Shown: one piece after another, positions 12,601 to 21,885 of the stretch | Layout of the letters: each line of letters starts with the position of its first letter | Numbering within the stretch: the first letter of the stretch is position 1 | DNA from: Symbiodinium natans | Lineage: Eukaryota > Sar > Dinophyceae > Suessiales > Symbiodiniaceae | Assembly: GCA_905221605.1 (NCBI GenBank) | Contig: CAJNDS010002453.1 | Coordinates: forward strand, 166,001-230,000 | Length of the DNA stretch: 64,000 nt | Reading direction: 5' to 3' | The notes under the pieces: model-generated | Told to the model about the DNA's origin: nothing | Database searches by the model: none | What the model saw: the letters and a program-made list of their open reading frames with translations, nothing else | Made by a program: the position numbers and the translations under genes

Positions 12601-15537
12601 CACTCTGAGGCTTCCCTTCAACCCTTTTTTGCGGAAATCTCCCCTTCTCCGCCTTGCCCAGCGTGGTGCGGCCTTCCAGGGACTTGGCATCGCCGCTGCA
12701 GGGTGGAAGACGACCCCGGAAGCGCTCCTCCACTGTGAACATCGAACTTTCAAAATATGCTTTCCACAAAAGACCAATTCTTGCACAAGGACTCGTTGCA
12801 GTCCCTTCCTGCACATGGCTACCTTGTACCTGGTCACACAACCCCAGTCTCTGGTCTTAAGCTTGCGCTATCCTCGGTCGAGAGGGAGAACTTGTCCAAG
12901 TTGAGGTCCACACCTGCAGTACCGCCAGCGAACTGCCAACGCATACTTGGTTGGGTACATCACAGGGGGCCGATGTCCTGTAGATCCCTCGAAGAAGTTG
13001 CAAACCGTTAGACCGATGTTGCTTTGGGATCAAGGAGGGTCTATCAGCACACAACCTTTGACAGCAAGCGCCTTGCGGCATCTCGCGCTGGCCCAGCTGG
13101 AAGCGCTGCGGCATGAACATCGGCCGTCCTAGCCAGCAAGTCGAGGTGAGGGACCAAGATAACAAGCGCGGGCAACCATCATCCAAGGTTTGAACGAAGT
13201 GTTTAATGGCCGGAGAATGAAATTAGGATTTTTTGTTTTTTTTGGTCGGATTTTTTTCGTTTTTTGCTTTAGGGTTTAGGGTTTAGGGTTTAGGGTTTAG
13301 GGTTTAGGTTTTAGGGTTTAGGGTTTAGGTTTTAGGGCTTAGAGTTTAGGGTTTAGGGTTTAGGGTTAGGGTTTAGGGTTTAGGCTTTAGGGTTTAGGGT
13401 TTAGGGTTTAGGGTTTAGGGGTTTAGGGGTTTAGGGGTTTAGGGGTTTAGGGGTTTAGGGGTTTAGGGGTTTAGGGTTTAGGGTTTAGGGTTTAGGGTTT
13501 AGGGTTTAGGGTTTAGGGTTTCGGGTTTAGGGTTTAGGGTTTAGGGTTTACCAGTAGCAAGAACAAATAAAAAAAAACAAAAAAAATCCTATAAAATATA
13601 GACCTCCATGTTTAATTCCCTCTGTTCTCTCTCCATGTCACAATGTCAAGTTTAAGCGCCTCACAAGGAAACGAATTGTCAAATTGAACCCAAATGAACC
13701 CAAGATGACCCCAGGTCCGCCAGTGTTCTGCCGTATTTCACAGAGTTCTTTTGTTCCACTTCTTGTGGTCTCCAGTTTTGGGAACAACCACAGTTTGGTT
13801 CCCATTCTCATAAAAGCGCAATCAAGCGCGTCCTGACTGGCCCAGCTGCATTCCGGTCCTTGCACTGTGGCCAGCTCAAGCATACTCACATCGCATCGAT
13901 ACGTTTACAGCTATAACAAGAGGTTCAGCAAACAGGGAGCGACCATTTCCAGTCGTGCCCAGAAACATCTGACATGTGGTCAGCCACGTGAAAGTCAAGG
14001 AGCTACTCACGTGCTGTGATTTTTTAAGAAAGTGCTGAAAAGCTGCGGCTGGCCCTGCAGCGCATGCCGCTGAGCAAGCTCGAAACGGTCCAGGCCAAAC
14101 CTCGGCAAGCACAAAATAGGCCTGCTCGGTCTGCTCTCCGTGCACGCGTTCACCACTCAAAGCGCAGGATGCAATACCTTGCTATCAAGATTCTCGACAC
14201 CGCCATAAATGGCCTGGAGCTTGCTCTGGCCACCTGACAAACGAGCTCAGCCCACATCGCATGTACGCAACATGCCCACCGTTCAAGCCCGACAAGGCCT
14301 GTGACCATGTCGATGAGGCGTCCGTTCTTGAGCTTGATCCGGGAGTTGCCGCGCATGTTCCACAGCTGAGGGATCTCCATGTGGGGCTCCGGCGGGGCAC
14401 CCTTCACGATCTCGTCTGCCAAACGATACCAGGATGGGTCAATGCGTGCCTTGGAATCCACCAGGTACTTGGCCATGACGGATGCCTGCGGTGAGCGTCT
14501 GCAGTGTGCTCTGAAAGCACTCCAGAAAATGTCCACTTCTAATGCTAACTACGAGTTCTGTTGTGCTCGCTTTTGAACCCCCCCACCCGCCCACCCAATG
14601 TTTTACAAACAAGGCTGGATCACCAGCTTGGGGCCTGAGAATTTCGGGCTGGGGGGCCCTGAGACCTTGAAGCTTGAGGAGGCCTTCCAATTTTCTCCTG
14701 TTTGTCAGGGTCTCTGGCCCCACATTCGGGCGACCCTCAACAATACAAATCACAGAACCATTTTCGGAAACGTCGCATAATCGTGGGCCCCCGGAGTGCT
14801 TCTGTATGTGCAGGCCATGGCATGGTCTTGCCTTGGCCAGCTCGCGCAGGTGGAAAATGACACTCTTGCGCTCTGCGATGAGGTCGAAGTTGCGAGTGAA
14901 GGCCTTGACAGGTTCAATGATCACTCCGATGCCGGCTCCTTGCGGCTTGAAAGTTTGACGTGGCTGTTTAAACCGACTCCGGTGCTTGGCTTTCGGCCTC
15001 TGCAAACTTCTTGAGCGGGTGCGTGGGCACGGTAACCGGAGCATCCTGTCATCGTCTGCCACACCAAACACTGCCAAGCTTGAACGGCAGGCTTCCTCTC
15101 AAGAACCTCATAGGATCTGGCTACCGACGGTCCTCCAAGCCCTTGGGCGTCACAATTTGCTCTCGGGCCTTCAGAGGAGAGAATCGTCACGACAGATTCC
15201 AGGCGTTTGACGGTTCCCTCCATTCTTTGGCAGCCTCCACGCCCATGCGGACGTGCGGAATGAGCGTTTGGTCCTCGGCCATGCGGACCTCCGCCTTCTT
15301 CACCACGAACCACTCACGGCCTCAGGGCAGAAGCACGGAGGCTTTAAGAGGCTGGGAGGATGAGCGGAGAGGTTTAAGAGCCCGGCCCGACCAGGTCTTC
15401 TCCTTATCGCCAATCTCAGACCAGTCAAAGACACTCAGCATCCCGAGGACTGGCATCGAGTACTCGCCCAGAGCGAGCTCCTTCACATTGCGAATGCATG
15501 CGAATGCATGCGAATGCATGCGAATGCATGCGAATGC

Positions 15538-15581
<44 letters not shown>

Positions 15582-18500
15582 AATTACATGGGCTCACGGA
15601 CCCCACATCCCTGTCACATTTCCAGTCCCTTGATAGAAGCAGCCAGCACTCCTTCAGAAAGTAGTCGGCTTGGAACATGACATCGCCGGCGCTGGTGCCG
15701 GCCAGCCAGGAAGGCTCGAAAACCTTGCAGGCAAGCCGCGCTGGATAGCGCTGGCAATGAACTGCAGCGTTGTAAGAAAACTTGCCGCGCTATCCAACCT
15801 TCTTCTGGGGTGAGTTCTCCAAGTTCTTCGGGTCGATGGGATCCAGCGAGAAGAGGGGCTCACGGGAGGCAGACTTCCTCACCTTGCGAGCAAAACCAGG
15901 CTGGGTCGAATATCTAGCCTTACATTTTCACAGCCTTCTCAGCCTTTGCTGGCGAGTCAGTGTTGGGCCACCACGAGCCGTTGACAGAAGAACTGACTAT
16001 GTGGCCCATTGTTGGCTGGCCTTGAGGGCCAACAGAAGGTACTCCAGGTTCACCGAGGCCGACGGCTCCAGCCTGAGTCGTTGGAGTCTTCTGAACACGC
16101 GGAGGAAACTATTTCTGACGCATTCTTCCGCTTCTCCTGCCGAATCTTTCTCTAGAGCCTGATGTTCAAGATTGAAGATATCTTGGGGTGAGGACAAGAT
16201 CTGCCGAGGCTGATGCCTTGATCTTTTCGAGTGAAAAAGCCACAGCCCTGCCACCCCACCTGCACCCAACCTGCACCCCTTAAGAACAATTCACCCCCAA
16301 ACACTGAAACCCTCGATGATTCAAACCCTAGAACCCCGCGTAGGCCCTATAAACACCGTACCATTGCCCCCAAGGCATCGAGATCGGACAGTGCGAGTAG
16401 GCTTCAGTGACAATCTTCTTGATAGAAAGCAGCGTTCAAGATCAGTCAAGGAAAGACCAGAATCAGAATATGTAATGTACATGCCTTTGCATGCCATGCA
16501 ACGTCGCAGCGACACGCACTGTCTTCGAAGCCTCATCCAGGACCTCAAAGGCTAACTCAAGGCAGCGCTCTTCTCAAAGAATTCTCAAACTCCCCGACCC
16601 GCCCATTTGCACTCTTTGGGGCTCTCTTGGACTCTTCCGAATGCTTTCAAAGCGACCAGGCAGCAAAGCCCCTGAGGTGCGGGGTGGCAGCCCATGCGCG
16701 CCGCCAGGCTCGCATTCGTCGGGACGCTGTCCATGCGCCAGCCGATGTTGTACTCCTCAGCACGAAAGATTTCTGTGTCAAGAAGAAGCAACCACTGGGG
16801 GGTCTGGAAGGCCAGCTGTACCTGGAACAGAACCTGGCTTTCTCTCCCCCCTGCCCCCTACGTCGAACTCAGGGTCTATGTGATGATCAGCCGGATTTCT
16901 TTGACATGCACAGACAGGCTAACTCCAGCGAAGGCTCCCTGCGATTTTTGAGCTTCTTGTTGTTTTCCCTAGTTGTACGATGTTCATCTTCACGCTGGGC
17001 CTCCTTCATGAGGACCTGGTGGTAAGCTTTAGGACGCAGACGAGATTGTCGGTCGATCGCACCATTTTGCCGGAGAATCTTCTGCTCTCACAACGACAGC
17101 ATCTATGAACTAGCCACCGTGTCACAAGAAATGCGTTCTATGATGGATACCAGCCAAGCACAAGGATCCAAGCAAGCCTGTGCCATGCACTCGGTGTGGA
17201 CACAGGTGTCTTTGCCCTCACGGCCCTGGTATGCAAACTCGCCCACGGGCATCGAGCACCGGGTGCAGAGTGGGATCTCCTCCCGATCGGAGTCCACCTG
17301 TCAGCTCGAGAGTCATATTTCGCCGATTTCGCCTCAACCAAACCAACTCGGAATCTCTATCCGGATCCGGCCATGCTCTCACTGAGACATCTATGCCCTT
17401 GCGGATCTCTTTGCCTCTGTGAGGTTGACCTTCGTCAGGCGCTTCTTGGTTGGTCGGTAGCTTAGCGCTGCTTGCAGCGACTCCGCGGACACTTTCTCAC
17501 CCTGCAAAGGAAGAATGAACAACGTGACACATGCCATTGCTTTCCATCCCTTGCAATGAAAGCAGCTGCCTGCGGCGCCTTTCCTGTGAACCACGGGAAG
17601 GCCTTTCGGCTGTAGCCTCCAGGGCACGGCTCACTTTCAACACTCTCGAGAGCATTCTTCATCCATCCAACTAAGCCACATACATTAATTGAGTCCCCTG
17701 TTGCACCTGGGTTGGAGCCGTCACGGCATTCCCCAAATTTCTCGGTGTAAAGACGGAAAGCTTCGCGCTCATCCTGCCCAAGAATCGATAGGCCGGAGTC
17801 AGGCAGGTTGATTGCAGGACCAGAAGCCAGACCATGCATTGGTGAGGCATCAGCACGAGTCAACGACGGATCATTCCACATGTGCAAACCGGATATGATT
17901 CCCAATGATGTACTTTGCTGCATGTCAGAGCCCTCACACAGAGAGCCCTTGCAGAGAGTCCCGCCATGCCCCCCACATCCCCCCGCAGTGCCTCGTTTGG
18001 CTCCTTGCCGGCCTGGGCCGGGATGGGAGTGTTCTCCGTGTTGTCCTCGGACCTGAGACGAAAATCAGTTGCTTCATGCGTCAAAGTTTCAACACGCGAA
18101 GCCCCGACTGAAAAACTTGTCCTTCGGCTTCCCATGAAGTGAAGACCACAACTCTCAGAAACCGCTCACTCTGCAGGGCACGACACTCGCTGGTGATTAC
18201 AGCTGGCATCTCCACTTCGCTTCCAGTCGAAGCCTCCTCAACCACGGCAACCTGCTCCAGGGCATAACTCAGTCAAGGATTTGACGTAAACTTAGCATGT
18301 TGCATTTCTGGTGCCTCTGACTTCTGCGATGCCCACTCTGAGAATCTTCCACGGCGCTGAGCACGGTTTGATTCCGAGTCGTCAGCCTTCACAAGGAGAT
18401 CCTCACGTAGTCAGGTCACAGGCAGGACAGATAATCAGCAAAAAAACAACAAGAACTTGTTATCAAACCCAACACTATCACCGCTGCTGCTTCTGTGTGC

Positions 18501-18816
18501 AATGAAAATCTTGGGACAAGTGGCCTTGCCACGCAGCTTCATAGTAACCCAGCCCGTGGCAGGGCCCTCACCACGTACAAGCTCGTAGCAAAGGCGTCCA
18601 TCCATGCTGTCGATCTCCTTGCAAATCGGACCCTCTTTCGATTGAAGCTGCTTTTCCAAACAGTCCATCAGCACAAAAACATGATGTGAAAATGTGAGGC
18701 CACCGAACGTTGTCCTTGACCACGGCACCAGTGGTGAGCCGTGTGTCGCAAAGTTCGTCCGAAAGTGCTGGACCCGAACGCACCAAGACGCCGCCATTAC
18801 CAACACCGCCAACAAC
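8118..18816 (-). CDS. Large uncharacterised multi-exon dinoflagellate protein (gene continues upstream)
   Basis: More than 35 short exons can be chained; most junctions are phase-consistent and the rest are provisional. The product exceeds 1,000 residues. Sections are listed as separate entries: an N-terminal GPATGWV module (18816-18525), a linker, a Cys/His exon (17297-17178), a charged helix (17015-16938), a conserved core (16755-12334), a second conserved part (11522-9845) and a C-terminal part ending in TGA at 8118. Donors among clear junctions are about 18 GC, 6 GT and 5 GA. I recall closely similar core phrases from other dinoflagellate proteins but no functional name. The core phrase AFTRNFDLIAERKSVIFHL has a loose likeness to a segment I recall in bacterial DUF1598 proteins; this is weak. 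No signal peptide or membrane segment is evident, but the N-terminus is missing. Function is unknown. Confidence 0.75.
9845..11522 (-). CDS. Second conserved part (exons 26-33) of the large gene
   Basis: Exons 11522-11433 (EIEELWETLRFHQVTEDGVA, FRIYKLGSLE), from 11300 (VRTIQE, end unresolved), 11067-11014 (VVFSSRAVSWETKSSKPQ), 10943-10896 (EKLSRCRVYVEAMEHE), 10687-10619 (ACNNYYIVLDTNEKSVVVTE), 10460-10398 (NPHNLEDRNSLAKLLFTADC), 10268-10140 (EGLRMSDVKQHFEVLSALQ, TVLWHVGGHLCFAL) and 9946-9845 (VSLHFAAFLESLTHHASEF). All can be read in phase 0. Donors are mainly GC; the exon ending at 10140 has a textbook GTAAGT. The boundaries at 11300, 10619 and 9845 are the least certain. Confidence 0.65.
12334..14485 (-). 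CDS. Conserved core, second half (exons 19-25) of the large gene
   Basis: Exons 14485-14299, 14233-14194, 14100-14036, 13128-13072, 12913-12869, 12732-12658 and 12464-12334 join in consistent phase, with donors GC, GA, GC, GC, GC, GC and GT. Phrases: ASVMAKYLVDSKARIDPSWY, PHMEIPQLWNMRGNSRIKL, KLQAIYGGVE, FGLDRFELAQRHALQGQPQL, QRFQLGQREMPQG, VDLNLDKFSLSTED, ERFRGRLPPCSGDAKSLEGR, KMDDQKLLLNIFDVPQ, PDPNLEYIVK. The segments FGLDRFEL, QRFQLGQREMPQ and LNLDKFSLS look like divergent copies of one short motif. The 14035-13129 intron contains the telomere-type repeat. Confidence 0.75.
13268..13550 (+). repeat. Interstitial telomere-type repeat (TTTAGGG)n
   Basis: About 280 bases of TTTAGGG with a central block of about eight TTTAGGGG units and a few variants (TTTTAGGG, TTAGGG, GCTTAGAG). 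TTTAGGG is the telomere repeat reported for dinoflagellates and plants. It sits inside the 14035-13129 intron of the minus-strand gene, so the transcript carries CCCTAAA. Coding continues on both sides, so this is not a chromosome end. T-rich and A-rich stretches (13227-13268 and 13567-13600) flank it. Confidence 0.95.
14832..16755 (-). CDS. Conserved core, first half (exons 9-18) of the large gene
   Basis: Ten exons: 16755-16657, 16543-16503, 16072-16021, 15882-15799, 15723-15652, 15480-15382, 15312-15235, 15168-15133, 15045-14998, 14903-14832. All joins agree in phase. Key phrases in order: EYNIGWRMDSVPTN, VLDEASKTVRVAAT, LEPSASVNLEYLLLALK, REPLFSLDPIDPKN, SWLAGTSAGDVMFQADYFLK, ELALGEYSMPVLGM, WFVVKKAEVRM, LIPHVRMGVEAREQIVTP, DAPVTVPTHPLKKFAE, AFTRNFDLIAERKSVIFHL, RELAK. 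I remember near-identical phrases in this order in other alveolate proteins, so the exon chain is secure even though the family has no function I can name. The intron between 15652 and 15480 holds the poly-T and 10-mer repeat. Confidence 0.8.
15487..15580. repeat. 10-mer repeat plus A40 homopolymer inside an intron
   Basis: Five copies of a GCGAATGCAT unit (15487-15536) are followed by about 40 A. On the coding (minus) strand the intron therefore reads T40, then an ATGCATTCGC array, then the acceptor before exon 15480-15382. The T run may serve as the polypyrimidine tract. Confidence 0.95.
16938..17015 (-). CDS. Exon 8 of the large gene: charged helix
   Basis: This 26-codon phase-0 exon lies between acceptor CACCAG and donor AGG|GA. 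It reads VLMKEAQREDEHRTTRENNK and then KLKNRR. It is strongly charged, without helix breakers, and is likely a single alpha helix linking the Cys/His exon to the conserved core. Confidence 0.7.
17178..17297 (-). CDS. Exon 7 of the large gene: Cys/His putative zinc-binding exon
   Basis: This 40-codon phase-0 exon lies between acceptor CTGACAG and donor CAG|GC. It reads DSDREEIPLCTRCSMPVGEF and continues to CVHTECMAQ. The ligand pattern is C-x2-C, about 18 residues, then C-x-H-x2-C, which is the spacing of half a LIM or treble-clef-like finger. I recall the same CTRC...H.EC exon in other dinoflagellate proteins. Zinc binding is inferred from the pattern only. Confidence 0.7.
17397..17890 (-). 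CDS. Exons 5-6 of the large gene
   Basis: Exon 5 (start near 17890, end 17684) contains NLPDSGLSILGQDEREAF, RLYTEKFGECRDGSNPGATG and ends DSIN before the donor GTATGT. Exon 6 is 17501-17397 (35 codons, GEKVSAESLQAALSYRP, then a Lys/Arg-rich tail), preceded by TTTGCAG and followed by a GC donor. The joins are phase 0. The basic stretch TKKRLTKVNLTEAKR could be a nucleic-acid or protein contact surface; that is inference. Confidence 0.65.
17980..18275 (-). CDS. Exons 3-4 of the large gene (boundaries approximate)
   Basis: One protein-like stretch runs from about 18272 to 18125 (LEQVAVVEEASTGSEVEMP, then a segment ending RFLRVVVFTSWEAE). A second runs from about 18052 to 17980 (SEDNTENTPIPAQAG, then KEPNEALR) after the acceptor TCTCAG. 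Phases at these two joins are not settled. Composition is acidic and low in hydrophobics, which suggests a flexible linker between the N-terminal module and the later exons. Confidence 0.45.
18525..18816 (-). CDS. Exons 1-2 of the large gene: GG.LVR...GPATGWV module
   Basis: Exon 18816-18715 (34 codons) reads GGVGNGGVLVRSGPALSDEL and then LTTGAVVK. Exon 18617-18525 (31 codons) reads EIDSMDGRLCYELV and then GEGPATGWVTMKLRGK. The join is in phase 0 across an intron 18714-18618 with donor AAG|GA and acceptor AAG|GAG. The next donor is AAG|GC. The pattern GG-LVR-x-G-x-L, TGAVV-E, RL-Y-L, G-GP-TGWV-LKGK recurs in many dinoflagellate proteins I remember. It looks like a small all-beta domain, but I know no official name or ligand. 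Confidence 0.75.
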
Positions 18817-18954
18817 CTGCACAACCCACATGACATCAAGTGTCCACAAAGCCACTCACTGTCTAAGCTAGACCTACACGCTGCAACAATTTGGTGAGGA
18901 CAACATTAATTTTTGAGTCCCGGCCGTGCGTAACAATGCTCAAAAACAAACCAC

Positions 18955-19120
18955 GTTTGCCAAACAAGACTGAAGTTTGTCCACGCTCGACGGCTGTCTA
19001 ATAGGATTGACACAGACGTGAAGTTCGGTCGCCCCAATCCCCTTGGTTCCTTGGCTCTCGGCAAGTGCTGTCTCTTGGTCCAAGGCCAAACGCTCAAATC
19101 TTGGGGCAAGACTTCTGATT
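18955..19120 (-). CDS. Candidate upstream exon, minus strand
   Basis: After the acceptor TTTCACTAG, a frame reads IRSLAPRFERLALDQETALA and continues through ELHVCVNPIRQPSSVDKLQS to a GT donor at 18954. The composition is protein-like and it lies just upstream of exon 1 of the large gene, so it may belong to the same gene. A second minus frame is also open here, so the choice is not secure. Confidence 0.35.
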
Positions 19121-20193
19121 CTAGTGAAACACCCTGCCCCGCGTTGGGAAAACAATCAATGCATCTCTGTCTGGACTCCTCACATGCTGCCAGTGGTTCC
19201 CCAACAATACCATTGAAATTTATGCAAGTGCTGCCAGCATCTGCCAGCCCACACTGCTTGGCTCGTGTGCAATGGGAACACGGCGGAAACATGAATCAGC
19301 AAACTGATCACTAGAAACACACTTCTGGCCTCCCACAGTGCCATCTTGCTTCGGAACGCACTGACTACAATTGACTACAGGGCCAGTCTCCACTTGATGC
19401 TTCAGAACATGCCACAGCATGGATATTGCACCAAACGACAACAAGCAGCTCCCTCCATCCAAAGGTTCATGGCAAGCAAAGGCCCCGCATGCAAGATTTG
19501 GCATGCTCCAAAACCCCTTCGTTTATGTTCTTCAACATCTTCGAAACGAATCACTGATTGCTACAGTCCCCGGTAATAAAGATTGTGGCCAAAGCTAGTT
19601 GCTTTCTGGAAGATGCAAGAAACGGGCCAAACACAACTTCCGCAGTCAGGCAAGATGACATGCTTAGGAGAATGCGCAATGTGGTGATAAAGAAAATGGA
19701 ACCGATGGAAGAGGTGCCCGCCCAACTTTCGGACGCTTGGCACAAAATCGCAGGGTCGATGCAGCTGCCACACCGCCAGGGGGTGTCTTGAATTGTGGAA
19801 TAGCAAAGTGCTGCAACCGACAATTCAACATATGTTGAGCACAAATCTGCTGGCCAGAATGTTAAGACATTCCCTCCAATACTTTCAACGCAGAGCATTC
19901 CAAAGCCCTGCTTCCGAACCTGACAGGGTTGTTTGAAACAGGCTTGCAAGGGGCGTCAATAGCCAGGGTAGGAAGCCCACAGCTGATCCTTCCAATGCGT
20001 CTAACGCAGGGAAAGCTTCTTCGCAGGAAAACTGTTTGATTGAAGAGTGCATCACGTTTAACGAACTCATCACCAACACGATTATCAATGACAAGGTAAG
20101 GCACATCCCAAACATGAGCGCATTGACCGGAGATGCAATGCTCAGCATGAAAACAGCGGCCTTGCACATGTCAGCAAACTTACGCTTCAAATA

Positions 20194-20510
20194 TGCGGGA
20201 TGAGGGGAACAGGCGCTGCCCCTCTCAAATCCAGAAACTCGAGAAAACAAACTCTAACCTCCCGACCTGGCTTCCCAACCTAGGCAATGCTAGGCTTGGA
20301 GGGAGCGCTGGCGTTCCTGCCAACCGCCAACGCCGAACGGCTGGTGGAACACCAATATTGTCTGGAACGTCACGGGCTCATGGGCCGCATGGCTTTTGCC
20401 CCTGCAGAGACCCGCACGTGATCACCCCAAAAAAATCGACACCACAAGGGCCTCGGCAGGACCTGGAGCGGATTTCGCAGATGGCCCGTGTTGTGCCAAG
20501 GCTGCTCGTT
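20194..20510. repeat. Dispersed repeat, copy 1 of 2
   Basis: About 315 bases nearly identical to 21575-21885, in the same orientation about 1.38 kb apart. Both begin TGCGG.ATGAGGGGAACAGG and share the block around GTGATCACCCCAAAAAAA. Divergence rises towards the right end. No target-site duplication or terminal inverted repeat is obvious. Confidence 0.85.
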
Positions 20511-21574
20511 TCTACGGCGCAACTGACCCTGCAGGACCACATTTGACAAGGGACGAGAAGTTCCTCACAGCAGAGAGCCCCCTCCCAAGCTGCTCGTCAA
20601 GCTTCACGGCAGATGCCTCCACCTGCATTCTCACCTGGGAGGGGGGGAGCCACCATGGTACGGCATGCGCGTCGGACGGGAGCCGTTTGGTAAGATGCCA
20701 TTTACGGTTTCAGGACATTCCGCAGTCTTCTTGCAATCATGCGAACAGAACCTCGCGCAGGAAACAACTGGCACTTGGAGAAGTCTTCAGTACGACTACT
20801 ACTGCTACTACAGATGCAGATGTGGCTGCACAGTGACGCTGTCTGGATCTCCCTTTGCCGGGATGTATTGCTAAAGACTTCAGTGCCGCTGCGGGATGGC
20901 TGGAAAATGAAAGCGACGAAAAATGCGCCCAGCCTCATCTGTCCAAATGCAGAGTTAAGCTTAAACATGAATAGCCCACTTCGAGATTTGTGGAGTGCAC
21001 TGGGTCACACGCGTGTCCAACATACGTACAATCAGAAGCAGCCTGGCCTACGTGAGTTTACCGCTGGCTGGATAAATGCTTCAGGCACCAGGCAAGAGCG
21101 TGCAATGACACCTTTGGCGGATTCCAGAGGACAGCACAACAGAGCTGCGGTGAAGGCAAACCCACAGACGAGCCGTCGCCGTGGGCCTACGCAGAGATGG
21201 GAAGCACCAACATGCACCAGTTCTGAAGCGGCTCATGGCCGCTCACACAAACAAAACTCAAGCTTTGTTCAAGTTTTGAAGAATCCTCACATGGACAGAA
21301 ATCCAGAATCAGGTCAAGGCAGCCTTTGGGGGTGTAGGCTTGAACTTCGTTCAACCCACCTAGGGCCGCGCCAAAACCTGTCCTGACAGCCTGTGGCCGA
21401 CTAACTGAGAACCCAGAATTGCGGACACGAGCGTTTGAGCAGACGAGCGTGACGTGGAAGGATTCAACTGGCTGTTTGTCGGCCCTTCTTGCAAGGTACG
21501 AGGATTCTACTGCGAAGTCTCTTACAGCTGACATTGCGAAATACCGGGTCACCAATCCTGGCACCCCAATTTGC

Positions 21575-21885
21575 GGCATGAGGGGAACAGGCGCTGCCCC
21601 TCCCAAATCCAGAAACTCGAGAAAACATCCTCTAACCTCCCGACCTAGCCTCCCAACCTAGGCAATGCTAGGCTTGGAGGGAGGGCTGGCGTCCCTGCCA
21701 ACCGCCAACACCGAACGGCTGGTGGAACACCAATATTGTCTGGAACGTCACGGGCTCATGGGCTGCATCGCTTTTGCAAAAAGCCGCACGTGATCACCCC
21801 AAAAAAAGCGAAGCTGCAAGGGCCTCGGCAGGAGTTAGAGGACTTTGCAAATGGCCTGTGTTGTACCAAGGCCGCTTAGGCAGGT
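21575..21885. repeat. Dispersed repeat, copy 2 of 2
   Basis: Second copy of the element at 20194-20510. It differs by scattered substitutions and small indels, which suggests an old duplication or two insertions of one short element. Confidence 0.85.

Noticed and set aside
13268-13550. Chromosome end (true telomere)
   Set aside because: Phase-consistent exons of one gene lie on both sides, so it is interstitial.
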